From NCBI RefSeq assembly GCF_001659605.2, contig NC_035171.2:25399825-25463824 (forward strand): DNA of 64,000 nt, written 5' to 3'. Position 1 is the first letter of the stretch. Each line of letters begins with the position of its first letter. A program made the translations under genes and the position numbers. Origin of the DNA: Manihot esculenta (taxonomy: Eukaryota; Streptophyta; Magnoliopsida; Malpighiales; Euphorbiaceae). The notes under the pieces are model-generated. The model did not search any database and was not told the DNA's origin. It worked only from the letters and a program-made list of their open reading frames with translations. This document shows positions 11,101-26,100 of the stretch, one piece after another.

Positions 11101-14100
11101 AATCTGAAATTCATTTTATTTGCGAATGTATTTTGCAGTTGGAACAAGTTATATAATCCAAAGTTTTATGTGTTGTCATCCTATCCTTTTACTTTTGATA
11201 ATTTAGTCCTAATTTCAAAACAAATTTGCAATTATTGTCCATTCATCAAAATTCGAACAAAAAATATTGCAATACTAAATTTTACACCCTGGCCCCCTTT
11301 CTCTCACATCCACCTCTCTCCCTCTATCTTTTGTCATTTTTCTCACCCCAATTTTATAGTTGAATGATTTGAACTTCTAGCTCCATTATATGACCTTAAC
11401 AAAGTACAGCCGATCCCAAACATGGAGAAACAAGGAGGGCAGTGGTAGGTTGATTACTAGTGCAAAACCTAGTCAATTCTCTTAAATATGTATTATTTTG
11501 ATAAAAATGTAGGGGCATAGACACCTGGTATCGACCTGCATAGGCACCCAAGTGCAGTGTTAAATAAGCAAGAGGTTTCGATGCATCACTGACCCTGTAA
11601 GGGTACAAGCGAGTGTTCCCACATCATGATCAATTGTAGGTGAACAAGCTAGTTCAACCACATGGGTGTCTAGATTTGCAAATTTGTTGGGAATGTATGA
11701 TGGGCTTTAATAACACTTTGATAAGCAAGATAATAAATGAAATAACAAAGGCACAAAGAAAGGATGAAAGAAGGAGAATTAAAACACAAACCTTATATTA
11801 TTGAAACTACTCCACTCTTATAAATATGAAATCCTTACCTTTTACAAGTCTATTCACAAACTATATATATATATAGCAACGCTAAAATGATCTTTCATTT
11901 CTATTATTAATAACCACACACATAGCGAAACACACTCATAATTCACATACATTAATCTCACATATTTATCGCTTATATATTAATTATATTCTTATCACCT
12001 TAAATATATCACTTATTTGTTTCATAGACATTTAATTCTAGACCAAACTTAATTGTTTACAAATTACCATTTTCAACAGTCTCCTTAATTTGCTACTTCA
12101 ACCTCAATTTGGACCACAACCTGGAGGAAAATCTCAAATTGGAAACACTACTTTTTTTAGGCTGAGTTTTTTGATTCTTAATCTTCATAATAATCTGACT
12201 CTTCAGATTCTCGTTCCTCCATCGACAGTTTACTCCTTAACTTGGAGGATTATTCAACTTTTTCAACATAGCTTTCTCAACAAGTCTTCTAACTCAAACA
12301 TACCTTTAATGGAGATTGCCTTCACACTAGTCGATCTAAATTCTTACTTCTAATCACCTTTCACGATCAACTTAATTTTCATATCAACTCTTCACGGCCT
12401 AGGATTGAACCGGACTCTAAATTTTCTATACCCTTCCGGTTTGTGGACCTGACTCTAATAAAATGTGATGGGGTTTAAAACCACTGTATTGGGAAACATA
12501 ATAAGGGAAATAATAAAGGCACAAAAAAAAATGGAAAATTGAGAATTAAACACAAACCTTATATTAATGAAACTACTCCACTCAAAAAATGGAGATTCTT
12601 ACCTCTTACAACTACAAGCCTATTCACAAACTATATATATATATATATATATATATAGCAATCCGAAAATGATTTTTCACTTCTATCATTAATAACCACA
12701 CACATAACGAAATATACTAACAATTCATATACATTAATCTCACACACCTATCGCTTATATATTAATTATATTTTTATTATCTTAAACTTATTATTTATTT
12801 ATTTCATAAATATATAATATTAAACCAAACTTAATTGATTTGCAAATTATTGGGATCCTTAGGAAAAGCATTATGTTCCCACCGAGCTAAAACAAGATGT
12901 CAATATCTATTGTAAACCAAAGTCATCATTGAATGCTTATTTGGCTTCTAATTCCACTATACAAAACAAAGAACAAATTGAAGATTTAGTTATATTTAGA
13001 AATACATTTTTCTATCTTTTCCCATAGATCCTTTACTCATACTTATTTAATTAAAATTATTAATCCAATTAAAAGAAATTATGTTTCTTAATTTCATAAT
13101 CCAATTTTTCAATTTCTAATTGATTTTTGGATACAAATCGTGGGAATGTTTATTTTCCTCAAATTTTTCATCAATAGGAAAAGGATTATATCTTTTTAAG
13201 AAATAAAGTTTTTCATCGGAATATGGGTCAAGGAATCCCTTAACTATTAGAATTAATACAATAAATCATACTTTTACTACTAAACTATACCCGCTACGTA
13301 CAGTTATTGTGTCTATAAATGAACCTTTGTTGAGAAAGACAATTTTTAATATATTTTCATTTTTAATACTATTTTATTATATTATTGTTTTATGTAAATT
13401 ATTTTTAACTTTTTATTTTATGAATCAAATATTAAAAATCAAGTATCTTTTTTTATTTTATGTAATGTGCAATCATCTAAGTTTGGTCTAGGATTTTGTG
13501 TCTCAAAATAAATAAGTGACAAGTTTAAGGCAATAAGAATATAATTAATACATAAGTCATAAGAATATAATTAATATATAAGTGATAAATATATGAGATT
13601 AATGTATGTGAATTGTAAGTGTGCTTCATATGTTTGTGGTTATTAATGACATAAATGAAAAATTATTTAGGATTGCTACACATGTATTGTTTGTATACAC
13701 CTGTAAAAGGTGAGGATCTCCATCTTCGTAAGAGTGGAGTAGTTTAAATAAATATAAAGTTTGTGTTTAATTCTTCGTCTTCCATTTTGTGCCTTTGTTA
13801 TTTCCATTATTATTTTTTCTATCAAAGAGGAATTAAAGCCCATCACATTTGCCCAACAAAGTGGTATCAGAGTTAGATCAGCAATCTAGGAAGGTGTAGG
13901 AAATTTAGAGCCTGGTTCAATCCTTGGTTGTAAAGAGTTTATTTGAAAAATTAAACTGATGATTGTAAAAGGTAATTAGAAGTGAGAATCCAAGTTGGCT
14001 AGCATGAAAGACAATCTCAATTAAAGAGCAACCTATTGAGAAGGTGCAACTGTGCAAGTAAAAAAGACTTCACAAGGTTGAGTGGTCCTCCGAGTTTGAG

Positions 14101-17100
14101 GAAAAACCTGTCAAGAAGGTGTGATGTTTGCACAACTACACAAGGACAAAAGGAAATCCTTACTTTGAGATAGTGAGGTAGTGAGAAAAAACCTTTTGCA
14201 AGTATTTCCAATAGCCTATTTGTGTGAAGAGATGGAGTAATGAAATGCCTATAGTTGTGATTGCTCCATATATAAGTTGATTCTGAAGAAATTATCACTT
14301 GAGAATTTACATTTGCCATCTGCAATTTGAGTGTTAAAAGAGTGGGCCAGACCATCAATCAATTTTTATTGCAAAAGTTATTTTTGTAAATTCATTTGGG
14401 AAATATACACAAAGTGAAGGCATATACAATTCATTTGGGAAATATACATAATGAGAATTTAAGACATATACAAAGAAAGATGTTGAGAATGAAATTGCCT
14501 TAAGCGTAATAAGGCATTTGAAAAGTATTTATAATGTGATAATTGATGATGTGAATCAACACGAATTATATTATTGAAAAAATAATTTGAACGAATTGAA
14601 TCAAGCCTGTGAAGTCTCAGAAGAAGCTATGATGGAACTATTGATAAATTAAATGAATTGAAGGCTAAGATGGAAGAATGGGAATCTAAAGAGTTGGATT
14701 ATTATGAAAAACCAAAGTCAACTCAGCTTAAAAGAAGAGTAGTTTTTACAATTGGAGATTTTTCTCCAGATTGTTCTTACATAAGAGTCTAGTAGCAGTT
14801 AAGAAGGGAGCTATATTCTGTTTACATGGTAGTTACAGATCTGTTAGGGAAGAAGGAATTGACGGGAACAGTTAATTCCAACTATCTCTAAAAGAAGCTG
14901 GCCTATAAAAGAAATGCAATAGCTCCAGGATTGTCATTCTCAAATTCTAATCAATAAAGATATACTTTTCCTCTCTCTAGTTTCCTTCTCTTAATTCTTT
15001 CTTCTTCTACTCCTCCCTTCTTTTCTCTATTTCTTCTCTAATTTCTATTATTTTGTGATGGAGAATCTTGTTACGTGACAAGTGGTATCAGAGCCAACGA
15101 TTTGGAGGCCTAAATTCCAGGTTCTTTCCTATACTAATTCTCTATTCTTCTTCTTCTCCTCTCTGATTTTCTTCTTCCTTCCTCCTCCTTTTCTCAGATT
15201 TCTTCCTTCTTTCCATCCCTCCTTCTATTCTGCTTTCTTCCCTCTAATTCTTCTTTCTTCTTCCTAAAATTTCTTTCTTTTCCGTTCTTTCTTCTCTCTT
15301 CTTTCTTCTTGACAGAATCTTTCTTCTTCTGTCCCAGAGAATTCTTCTCTTTTTTCCTCTATTCTTTCCTTCTTTCTTTTCTAGAATTTCCTTCCTCTCA
15401 TTTGCAGAAATTTCTTTTCCTTTCTTCGACTCTCGCTCTGTTTCTTCTCTTTTCGGCAAAACCTTGTTTCTGCACTTCTTTCTTTCCTCTTGAACCCTTT
15501 CTTTCTTAAATTCTTGAACCAAATTCTTTCTTGTTCTATTGTTTTCTGGTTTCTTATCTTTTCTTTAATTCCTCATTTCTAGTATTTCAAGAACTAGTTT
15601 CTTGGAATTCTTGAAATTTTCGTTCCTTCCTTTATTCACATTCTTTTCGTGTTCTCCCTTTCTTGGAATTCTTTTCTTCCTACTTTCTTGATTTTCCTGA
15701 AAATTTCCTCCCTTGAGTTACCATTTTGCTTCCTGAATATCATATCACTCTCTCTTGATTTTTTTTTTCTTGAAATTCTTGAATCATAGAAGTGCAATAT
15801 TTGGCACAAATTTTTCTTAGTGAAGTTCAATAAATTCTAGATAGAAGATTAAAAGAATAAAAGGAGTGGTTGGAACAATGATTCGAAAAAGTGATTCCGA
15901 AAGTAGAAAGTTTAGATCAGCAAGTAGATAATTTAGACCAGAAAATGGAAAAGTTTGAGCAATCAATTCAAGTGACAAAGGAAAAGATTGCAGTCTTGAT
16001 CAATGAAAATCAAATTTTGGAAAAGCCTAGTGAAGAACAAGATGTCTCATGTGAAATTTCCGATAAGAAAGACAGCCATTGAGGTAGAGCAAGAGCTTTT
16101 TGTTGACATGTCTAATGTAAGTGAGATCAATGAGGAGAAGAACGATAAAGATGGTGATGATGGGCAACCAGAGTCTGAAATGAGGACACTATTAGTTGAA
16201 TCTGAAGTGCGTGCATAAATCATTCCCAAAATGAATTTTTTACTAATGAAATTTTTGGACATGTTCTTGAAAAAAAGAAAGATAAATATGTTACAAAAAG
16301 TGTGGGTGTTGGAAATGTGTGGCAGTATTTTGAGAGCCAATATGGTGAGTTCAGCTATTGTCATCCTAGAATTCTTATGGGAGATAAATGGGAAATAGCA
16401 AGAAGAGAAAGGAAGAAGGTTATAACATCAAATTCTATTGTGATCTTGAAGGAACAAGCATGGAAAATTTGGAGAAGGAAAAGGAAAAGGAAGAAAGTTA
16501 GCACCTTCAGCCAAGCTTTGTCAGTTCAACTGGAGTTACAATTCTTACTAGCAAAGGAGGGTTTTTTTTTTCTAGGATGACGCATGGCAGAACCTTTGCA
16601 TTTTCAATTTCAGATTTTGAGCATTCTTGGGGACAAGAATGCACTCATGGAGGGAGTAATGTTACATATAAGAGTCTAGTAGTAGTTAAGAAGGGAGTTA
16701 TATTATGTTTAGATGGTGGTTAAAGATCTGTCAAGGAAGAAGGAATTAACGGGAACAGTTAATTCCAGCTGTCTCTAGGAGAAACTGGCCTACAAAAGAA
16801 ATGCAATAGCTCCAGGATTGTCATTCTGAAATTCTAATCAATAAAAATATACTTTTCCTCTCTCTAATTTCTTTCTCTTAATACTTTCTTCTTCTACTCC
16901 TCCCTTCTTTTCTCTATTTCTTCTCTAATTTCTATTATTCTGTGATGAAGAATATGCTCACGTGACAATTGTGGTTCAAATTGAGGTTGAAGTTTAGAAG
17001 ATTGAAGTGAAGTAGAAAATTGCAAATTAAAAGGGAGTATTGAAAATTAATTTGCAATCAATTAAGTTTGGTTTAGGATCACAAGTCTATGAAATAAATA

Positions 17101-20100
17101 AATGATAAATTTAAGGTGATAAGAATATAATTAATATATAAATGATAAGCATGTAAAATTAATATACGTGAATTATGAGTATGTTTCGTTATGTGTGTGG
17201 TTATTAATGATAGAAGTGAAAGATTATTTTAGGTTTATATATGTATATATATATGTGTGTGTGTGTATTGACCTAGGAGGTTCCTAATTAGGAGGATTCA
17301 GATATTGGAAATCCTAATTAGTCTTGATTAAAAGAATTTTATTTTTATTGTAAATATTCTTAATTTAGGTTGATTCTTTGTGTATAAATACTCAAACTTT
17401 GTAAAGATCAATTCAATTAAATTGGAATAAAAAATTTCTCTAAAAATTCTTCATAGTATCATAGTTTTTCCGCCTTTATTGGCATAAGTTCAAACCTGTC
17501 ACACAAAAAATTAGAGTTAACTAATAGGTCAAACTTCTAGGAGACTATATCAAGAGAATTGTTGGACATCACCCGTTCCAAAGGACAGCCTATCCAATTT
17601 CTAGCTTATTCCCACTGCCGCCGTCGCTGTCCGGTCATGCATGTGAAGCCATGCACCATAGCAAGATTTTGTATCTTTCCCACGTGCCGAAACATGTGGC
17701 GTTTTCCTGTGGTCTTTTTCGATAGTGATCATTTCTGGCGGACTCGCTTTCAAGTCGCGCCTCTAACCTGTATGGACCAATAACTTGGTTCACCTTTTTC
17801 CGGCATGGAACACATTTTCCGAAGGTTTTTTCTAGCAGACTCGTCTTCAAGTTGCACCTCTGACCTGCCTAGACCTGTGCCTTCTCACGGTGAACAATAA
17901 TTCTTTTTTTAGTAATAGTAATTTTTCACTATTTTTTACAGTAAAATGGTGGTTTTTTCCCTTTTCATTGGAATGGCCGTGTCTAGTGTGGATAATGTAA
18001 GTAGAAGGTGAAAGAGGAGAAGAAGCAAAGAAAGGAGATGGTGATCACGTTGGAAAATGAGAGAAAAAGTGATTTTAATAATATTTAATTGTCACTTTTT
18101 TCTCTGGAAGAAGAAAAGATATGAGAATCTTTTAACTTCTCTTCATTTTATTACTTTTTCCTTGGTAATAGTAGTAATATAATAAATTATTTTGATATTA
18201 GTAATATGGAAATAACATGTTAATATTGGAATTAGTAATAAATAATAAATAATGTTTATTTATAAAAAAACTAATATTAATTTCTTTATTTATATTTATA
18301 TATATTATTATTATTTATTTTTATTATATATATTATATTATTATTATTCCTCCATGTTATATATTATAACTATATTCTATATTTATATTTTATATCAAAT
18401 AATAATATTATTTATTATATATATTTTATATAGTAAATGTAATTTATATAATTTAAAATTTTATATATTATTTTATTATTAGTTAATATTATTATTTAAT
18501 TAAGGAAAAACTACTACTCCCTATGGTGTGAAAAAACTCATTAGTTAGTCTCTTGATGTTGAAAAATATATTAAAACGTCCCCGATATTTTAAAAAGTCT
18601 ACTAGTTAGTCCACCCTTTAATTTTTTCGTTAAGTATTTTACTATTAGTCCCTATGATTTTGAAAAACTTATTAGTTGGTCCTTCATATTTTAAAAAAGT
18701 TTATTAATCAATCCCTACGTATAAGGGGCATTTTGGATTTTTTTATAACATTCAACGGTTAAAATAAACAGAAAAACTAACTAGTAGACTTTTAAAATGT
18801 CATGAACGTTTTAATGTATTTTTCAAAATTGAGAGACCAACTAATGAGTTTTTTTATATTATAGGAATTAAGAAGTAACTTTTTCTTAATTAATTATTAA
18901 TTTTATTATTATTATTTAATTATTTATATATTAATTTATTTATATATTTAAAAAATTAATATTAATCTTCTATATATTATATAGAAATAATTTATCACTA
19001 ACTCATTTTTATCAAGGCGAGAGGCACGCCTTTTTTGAAAAAGGCGACAAAGTCAAAAAGTTTTTTACTATATTTAAATATACATGTATATATACATAAA
19101 ATGTATCGTTAACTATAGTTTATATATTTTAATCAACTAAACATTAATTTCTTTAGTTAGATTAAAATATATAAAATATAATTGGTGATCAAATTAATAA
19201 TAATTTCTTAAAATATATTAATAAATTAATATATAAATAATTAAATATTATGTAAATTTCTAAGCTATGTATATTTACTATATGATAGAATAATATAATA
19301 GAATAATTTACATAATAAGTAATAATATTATTTGATATAGAATATAAATATAGAATATAATTATAGTATAGAATGTAGAATAATAATATAATATATATAA
19401 TAAACAATAAAATAATAATAAAATATATAAATATAACTAAAGAAATTAATATTGATTTTCTATAAATAAACATTATTTACAAATAAATAAACATTATTTA
19501 CAACTAAATAAATATTATTTACAAATAAATAAATATTATTTATTATATGTTACTAATACCAATATTAATATTTTATTTCCATATATCTAATAGCAAGATA
19601 ATTTATTACATTACTACTAATAACAAGGAAAAAGCTACAAAGGTGAAGAAAAGTCAAAAGATTCCATGTAGTTCTCTTCCAAAGAGAAAAAGTGACATTT
19701 AAATATTATTAAAAGTTAAAACCACTTTCTCCTCCATGTTTAAACATGACCACCTTCTCCTTCTCCTCCCCTCGTCTCGCCCAGCGCCTTATTGACGCCT
19801 TAACAACAATTACCTTTTTGTCTCTAAAGTATAGCATAATTAACATATTTATCCCTCTATTTTTAAAGTCCAATGATTCAATCCCTGAAGTTTAATTCCG
19901 TCAAAATCCAAAATCCTTCCGTCCAATAATTCTATTAAGTCAATTATTTAAGTCTGATCAAAGGAAAGAGATTAAAATATAGTTCCAAAAAAATACCCTT
20001 ACCAATTATAAAAATTACTTGGCTAGTCAAAAGAGATGGAGGAGAGGAAGGAGATGACAAATAGCGAGCAATGGCCTCCAGCAAGCAGCGAGAGATCGAT

Positions 20101-23100
20101 GGGCAATGATAAGTGCGATGGCGAGAAGCGAGAGACACAAGCGATGGACAATAACGATCGACAGGCGACAATGAGGAAGATAAGCGACGACGAATGCAAT
20201 GGCGAGAAGTGAGAGACGCGAGTAGTGGACAACAACGATTGATGGGCGATGCAAGTGGCAAGCAATGGTGATCGACTAGTGACGAATGCGATAAGCAACA
20301 ATGATTGACGGGTGATGTAATTGGTGGGAAGACAGTGAGCAGTGCAAACAACAAGGAGGACCTCCAGTGAAAGAAGAATAAGAAGGGTAGTTTGATCATT
20401 CCTCTATGCACTAACGGCATTTTTGACAGAGGGACTAACGGAATCTTTGACAGAGGGACGACTAATTTTGACAGCATTAAATTGCATTAAATTTCAGGAA
20501 CTGCAACATTGAGTCCTCTATTTGGTCTAAATTTCAGGAACTGCAGCATTGAGTCCTCTATTTGGTCGTAAAAATAAAGAGACAAATCCGTTAATTATAC
20601 TGTACCTCAGGAATGAAAAGTAATTTTCCCTTCTATATATTATAATCTAACTAAAGAAATTAATATTTAGTTAGATTAAATATATAAACTATAATTGGTG
20701 ATACATTTAATGTATCTATACATGTAAATGTAAAATATATAAAAAAATTAGCTTTGTTGCCTTTTTCAAAAAGGCATCGCTTAGCCTTTCGCCTAAGGCA
20801 ATAGAAGACTCTATTGCCTTATTGTCGCTTTTTGCCTCAATAACATTGGTTTCATTGTGACAAAGAAGAATGTAAAATCATATGTCAACACGGCAAAAAA
20901 TCATGCAACATATTAGTGTTCTATAATTCAATTTGACACACATTATTAAAAGAAAAAAATATGCCATCGAAATACTAACTTTGCAGCATCAACAGATGAC
21001 AAACAAATGCAACAACACCTCTAGCATGTCCATTGCCAAAATATGATCATGTTACAGTAATTAAAAGAAATATTCATAATCAATTATTTCAAAAAGAAAC
21101 AGTTGGAATGAACCCTGCCCTTGAAAACAATTTGATATACATAAATGAATGGAATAAGATTTACCTGCATGTAAATTACTTGATCATAACTCATAGCCTT
21201 GCTTCTAACATCTGGGTTAGATCCATCCTAAAGATTGGAGAAGCACAGTTAAACAAACAAAAAAGAGAAGGGAACAGAACAAAAAAGAAAAATGCTATGA
21301 TGCAAATCTATAGTAAGCTAAGAAATGCCACTGCCAAGGGTTTTTTAATTTGAATACAATTGAAAAAACATGCAAAGTTCATGATATATCTGACCACTTA
21401 GCCATTAATTTCTAGGACAAAAACACTTGGAAGCTTGATTAAACAAAGTTGTAAACATAATCAAGATGTACCAAATGAGATGGCCTCCCCGACACTAGTT
21501 CCACCCAACCTCTATCCAATTATCTTATTTTTCATGTTCTATGAGGGTTGCATCAGTTTCAAAGCGAGATCGTCAATGTTAGCTTGCAGTCATCCTCCAG
21601 GCTAATGGAATTGGCAACTTATAGTTTTAGAGGCTTCCAAATTAAGTTCATTAATTAAAAGAAAAAGAAAATGATCTAACCAGCCTAATGCCAACAACTC
21701 AATGATATCTTTGATTTGAGTTTCTAGATCGGACGTAAAAAAATTGCACAGTCACCTTAAAGACCTTAACCAGCCCTGAATAAAGGTATAACAACCAAAA
21801 GAAAAGGCAATTATTTACTATTTGGAAAGTGTCAAGGGGCAATAACTTCCAAATTTGGATAATTATTCAATTTCTAGTACAGAACATATGTAAAAGGATA
21901 TTCCTTTGTAAATGATTCATGTATGATATTGTCTTGATGGATGAAACCTAAATTGGTATTGAAGAGAAGTAGTCGTGGAAGAGCACTCTAGAGTGCAGGG
22001 TTTCAAGTTAAGTAAAATATAGTAATGACGGGAAAGTGCTAAAAGTGGTATTAACACTTTTATTATAGAGGTACCCAAAGTACACCCTTAAGAGAAGGGG
22101 AAGAGGGGAGGATGTCAACCAGAATTAGATTTGCAGAAAGGTGGGAATGGCACATAGTTAGAAAAAGTTGAGAGGAGATTGAGATGGTTTGCACCCATGC
22201 ATTATAAGCCAACAAATGCACTAGGAGAACAGGTAGAGCAAATTGAAGTTATAAGAGATTAGAAAGTGAGAGGGTAAACTTAGGATGACATAGGCAGTAA
22301 TGCGAAAAGATTTAGAATCTTTTGGTCTTTCAAAAGTGCATAACTACACAAAAGGAATGGAAAAAATGGATTTATACCATTCGCATTTATTAAAGGTGCA
22401 CCTCAAACATGCCACAAACTCAAGGCTTAAACGGCTCCAACCCTAGCATCTCAAGCGAATGGTAGGAAACATTTATAAGCACTTGCCTTTTGCCCCTAGG
22501 TGTACACCTTGTTCCATCGCAAGGCTCAAGAAAGGCATGCCTTCTTATTTTCTTCTCAATCCATTGGCAAATGACACCGGCACTCAATCCAAAATTTACC
22601 AACCTACCAGAATCCATTGTTGATGAATTAGGAAGTTTTCATAATTAGCATCATTGGTAAGTCACCAAAAATCTCATTAAACCACCACATCCATAATCAC
22701 AAACCTCCCATAATTCCATTTTTAACACAAACAGCTCTTTTAATCCCTCTTCTAACACACTATTTTCTAATATTCTCTTATTGCCTTTCTCATTTTAATG
22801 GCTTTTGGACTCCTCCATTTCTAATTATCTAAAATTGCCTTTTTTCATGTAGTACTGATAATGCTATATCAATTCTTTATTTCGGTACTTTTTGATATTT
22901 CTTCTCTATTTTCTTTGAAAAAATACACCAACATGCTATTTAGGTAATCTATTGAGAAATTTACAATTTCATCCATAGGTTCTATCACTTATTAAGATCT
23001 GCTCCCTTTATTTTGGAAATTGAACTATTTAATCCCTGAGAAATGCTACCATCAAAATGTGAAGTCCCTTCGTCTAAATAGTATGTTAATTAATTATTAT

Positions 23101-26100
23101 TATCATTATTTTGAACATGAGATTTATTTTATGCTACCATGGGAGACAAGAAAGAAAGGGTACGAAAAAAATAATGTAAACACCAAAGAGACACCTCACC
23201 CAAATCAAATGAAGCCAAATATAGCAGAAGGGTGCCGAAAATCTGAGGAGACGTCGTCGAGGTCGATCAAAAAGTGAAGCGACGCCAGAAAGGGCTGCCA
23301 CGCGCCGGTAGAAATGGCATGTGTGATGCATGCGCTGATATCTAAGTTGCCGGAGTGGACAAATCAGCCGGCAAGAAGGTTCCAACAGCTTTGAGGGTGG
23401 CGGTGAGGGTGGAAGAAGGGTCTAGGTGTAATAGTACCAAAATGGGTGAGTTAGAGTTTTTGGGAGAAATTGCCAAAATTGGCAGAAATTGAGTATCAAA
23501 TCAGGATCAATGCTCTGATACCACGATGAATTTGGAGAATTTCTGAGTATACATTTGAATTTCTCTCTTAATCTTTATAAGTGATTTACATGCCTATTTA
23601 TACACAAAGGATTACAACTAAAAAGAAAACAAATAATTACAAAGATAATTATGGTCCTAATTTGTGCCTAGAAACAGTAATCAAATCAAATCAAATCACT
23701 AGAAATCGGCACATATGTCAACAGTATCAAACCAGAACCACAAATTTGGAAGTTGAAGTCTCGGATGTTTTTGATCATATGTTTTAGACTTGTGACAAAT
23801 CTATGAGGAAGCAAAGTTGTGTCCCAATACAATTCCTAACGCAGTAAGGTCATGAATCCTACTCAAATTATATGTCCCAACTCAGACAGGACTCCCAGAT
23901 CTTATCAACTAGTATTTACTAGACCTAGATGGATTCTATAGGAATCCTAATAAAAAAACGATACTATATCTAATGTCTATAAATAGGTTGCCTCAGATAT
24001 GGTTTCTCTTTTTTTTTTCCTAATCTCCTTTATTCACTTAAACATCGAAAGATTTGCTCACACAACCAACCACCCGAAAATTTACCTGTTTTGCAGATCC
24101 ATACCCACAAGGAAGTCAAGAACAATATCAGTTATCCTTTCTTCATTCTAACGACAATTAATCACATGTTAGCCTTAATTAAAACAAAAGTCTTAATCCC
24201 AACTAGGTGAAGTCAATTGTATGGATCCTTCACTATTAAACTTTGTCTGACATAATATTTTGATACTACTTTCCTTGTGTAATTTTAGGTCTATTTTCCT
24301 TCTCGCTCTTTCCACCTCTATTATATCACATTTTCGTGCCAAGACATTTGATACTCTATGTTGGCCTTGACCGGACCATCATCGACTCTCATTTTATCCA
24401 CATTGTGTGCTACAGACACTCTACAAATGTGATCATTACCAATCATATTTATTATAGTATAACAAAAATCCATCTTAATATTTGCATTTCAGGCACACCA
24501 AGAATCCATCTTGTGGGTATTATAGTCCTAATCGTTGGGATCTAATTGTCTTAAACTCTTTCATTGTTTCAATGATGCTTCTATGCATAACAGGTATGAA
24601 AAGTATGCTAAATGAAAGAAACTTAATGATAAACTACAACATAGAATATTATAACAAAATTAAAACATAAGGGAAAACAAAGATTACCTGGGATACAAAA
24701 AGTGGATATTTTGAAGCAATAGAACTTTGGTACCTAGCCAATCAGATTCAATTGAAGCTGTCAATTTGTCAAATGCCCTATTCCACAAACAAAAAAGGAT
24801 CAACAAGATACGTACTTCAACACAGACTTAATAGTCCTTTCTAAATAATCAGCACGATTACATGCCATAATCACAACTGCTGCCACCGGTACCTAAGGAA
24901 GAAAGCAGAGAGTTGACTTCAATGAATAGAAGTGACAACTTTGGAGAAACAATACAAAGAAGCTTTAGACTATTTTCGATCGGTACCTTGTCTACCACTC
25001 TTTGGAGGCCTTTTCCTGAAACATTAGCATAGAAAAGATGCCAAGTTAAGTCTCTTTGAAACGTTTAAAATAGCCATATCTCATCCCATTAAAGTAATAC
25101 TAAAGTGAGAATTTTAGAGAAATTTAGAGTATTCTTATATTTCACTCTTAATCTTTACAATTGGTTTACATGACTATTTATACACAAAAAATTATATCTA
25201 AACAGGAAGCAAATAATCAAATAATAATTATAGAGATAACTAAGGATCCTAAAACCATATCTCTAGAATCAGCAAATAAATCAACACTCCCCCTCAAGTT
25301 GGTGCAAAGATGTCACACGTGTCCAACTTGCAAATCAGATTATGGTAGATCTTATTGTTGAGCTTTTTAGTAAACATATCTGCAAATTACCCACTAGAAG
25401 TCACATGAACTAAGCTCAAGTCACCGTTGTTAATTTTTCTATAATGAAGTGCCGATCAACCTCAATGTGCTTCGTCCGGTCATGTTGCACTGGATTTTGT
25501 GCAATATTAATAGCAGCTTTGTTGTCACAATACAAAGTTATCTTGTCTCTCTCGAGCAACCTCAACTCCTCCCATAACTTCTGCAACCATAAGAGTTCAT
25601 ACACATCTTGAGTCATTGCTCTGTATTCTGCTTCAACACTTGACCGAGCAACAACACTTTATTTTTTACTCCTCCAAGTGACAAGGTTCCCTCCCACAAC
25701 TGCGCAGTAGTCAAAGGTGGATCTCCTGTCATTGATAGATCCTACCCAATTTGCATTTGTAAAAGCTTCAACTCGGAGGTGACTCTGTTTGGAGTAAAGA
25801 AGCCGAACCCTAGCGCAGATTTTAAGTATCTCAAGATACGAAATACAGCCTACATATGAGTTTCGCGACGGACATGCATGAATTGCCTAACTAAGCTAGC
25901 AGCATAGGCTATATCCGGTCGGGTGTGTGAGAGATAAATCAATCTTCCTACCAATCTCTAGTATTTTCCAATATCCACGGACTCATTAGTTCCTGTTTTC
26001 AGCTTGTGATTACTTTCAATGGGAGATTCTGCTGGTATACCCCAACGTACCAGTTTCTTCCAAAGGATCCAGAATGTACTTTCTTTGGGAGATGAATATT

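Larger units (their letters stand above)
14775..16967 (+). mobile_element. Nested non-autonomous LTR element C, target-site duplication ATTGT
   Basis: LTRs of about 306-308 bp (14775-15080 and 16660-16967) flank 1.6 kb. A primer-binding site TGGTATCAGAGCC starts at 15083 and a purine tract GGAGGGAG precedes the 3' LTR. ATTGT occurs on both sides (14770-14774 and 16968-16972). The related element A shows the uninterrupted target. The interior has a 690-bp CT-rich block and a short gag-like coiled-coil frame but no RT or integrase. Confidence 0.85.
13466..17265 (+). mobile_element. Non-autonomous LTR element B, interrupted by element C
   Basis: The 5' LTR (13466-13857) is followed by AAG and TGGTATCAGAG, the usual initiator-Met primer-binding site. 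The second LTR starts near 17053 and breaks off in a TA/TG microsatellite at about 17236-17265, where a copia LTR begins. The interior without element C is only about 1 kb and has no pol motif. It is an inverted relative of 11685-12844. Confidence 0.75.

Noticed and set aside
13862..13872. tRNA gene suggested by TGGTATCAGAG
   Set aside because: It is only the primer-binding site next to an LTR; no tRNA body follows. The same applies at 15083, 23512, 29397 and 47151.
15082..15522. Ser/Phe-rich and Lys/Glu-rich frames on opposite strands
   Set aside because: They come from one CT-rich low-complexity block in a retrotransposon leader.
19944..20477. 177-codon minus-strand frame with repeated SRSLLSIA-like segments
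   Set aside because: Composition and period follow a minisatellite inside a non-autonomous element. No domain was recognised.
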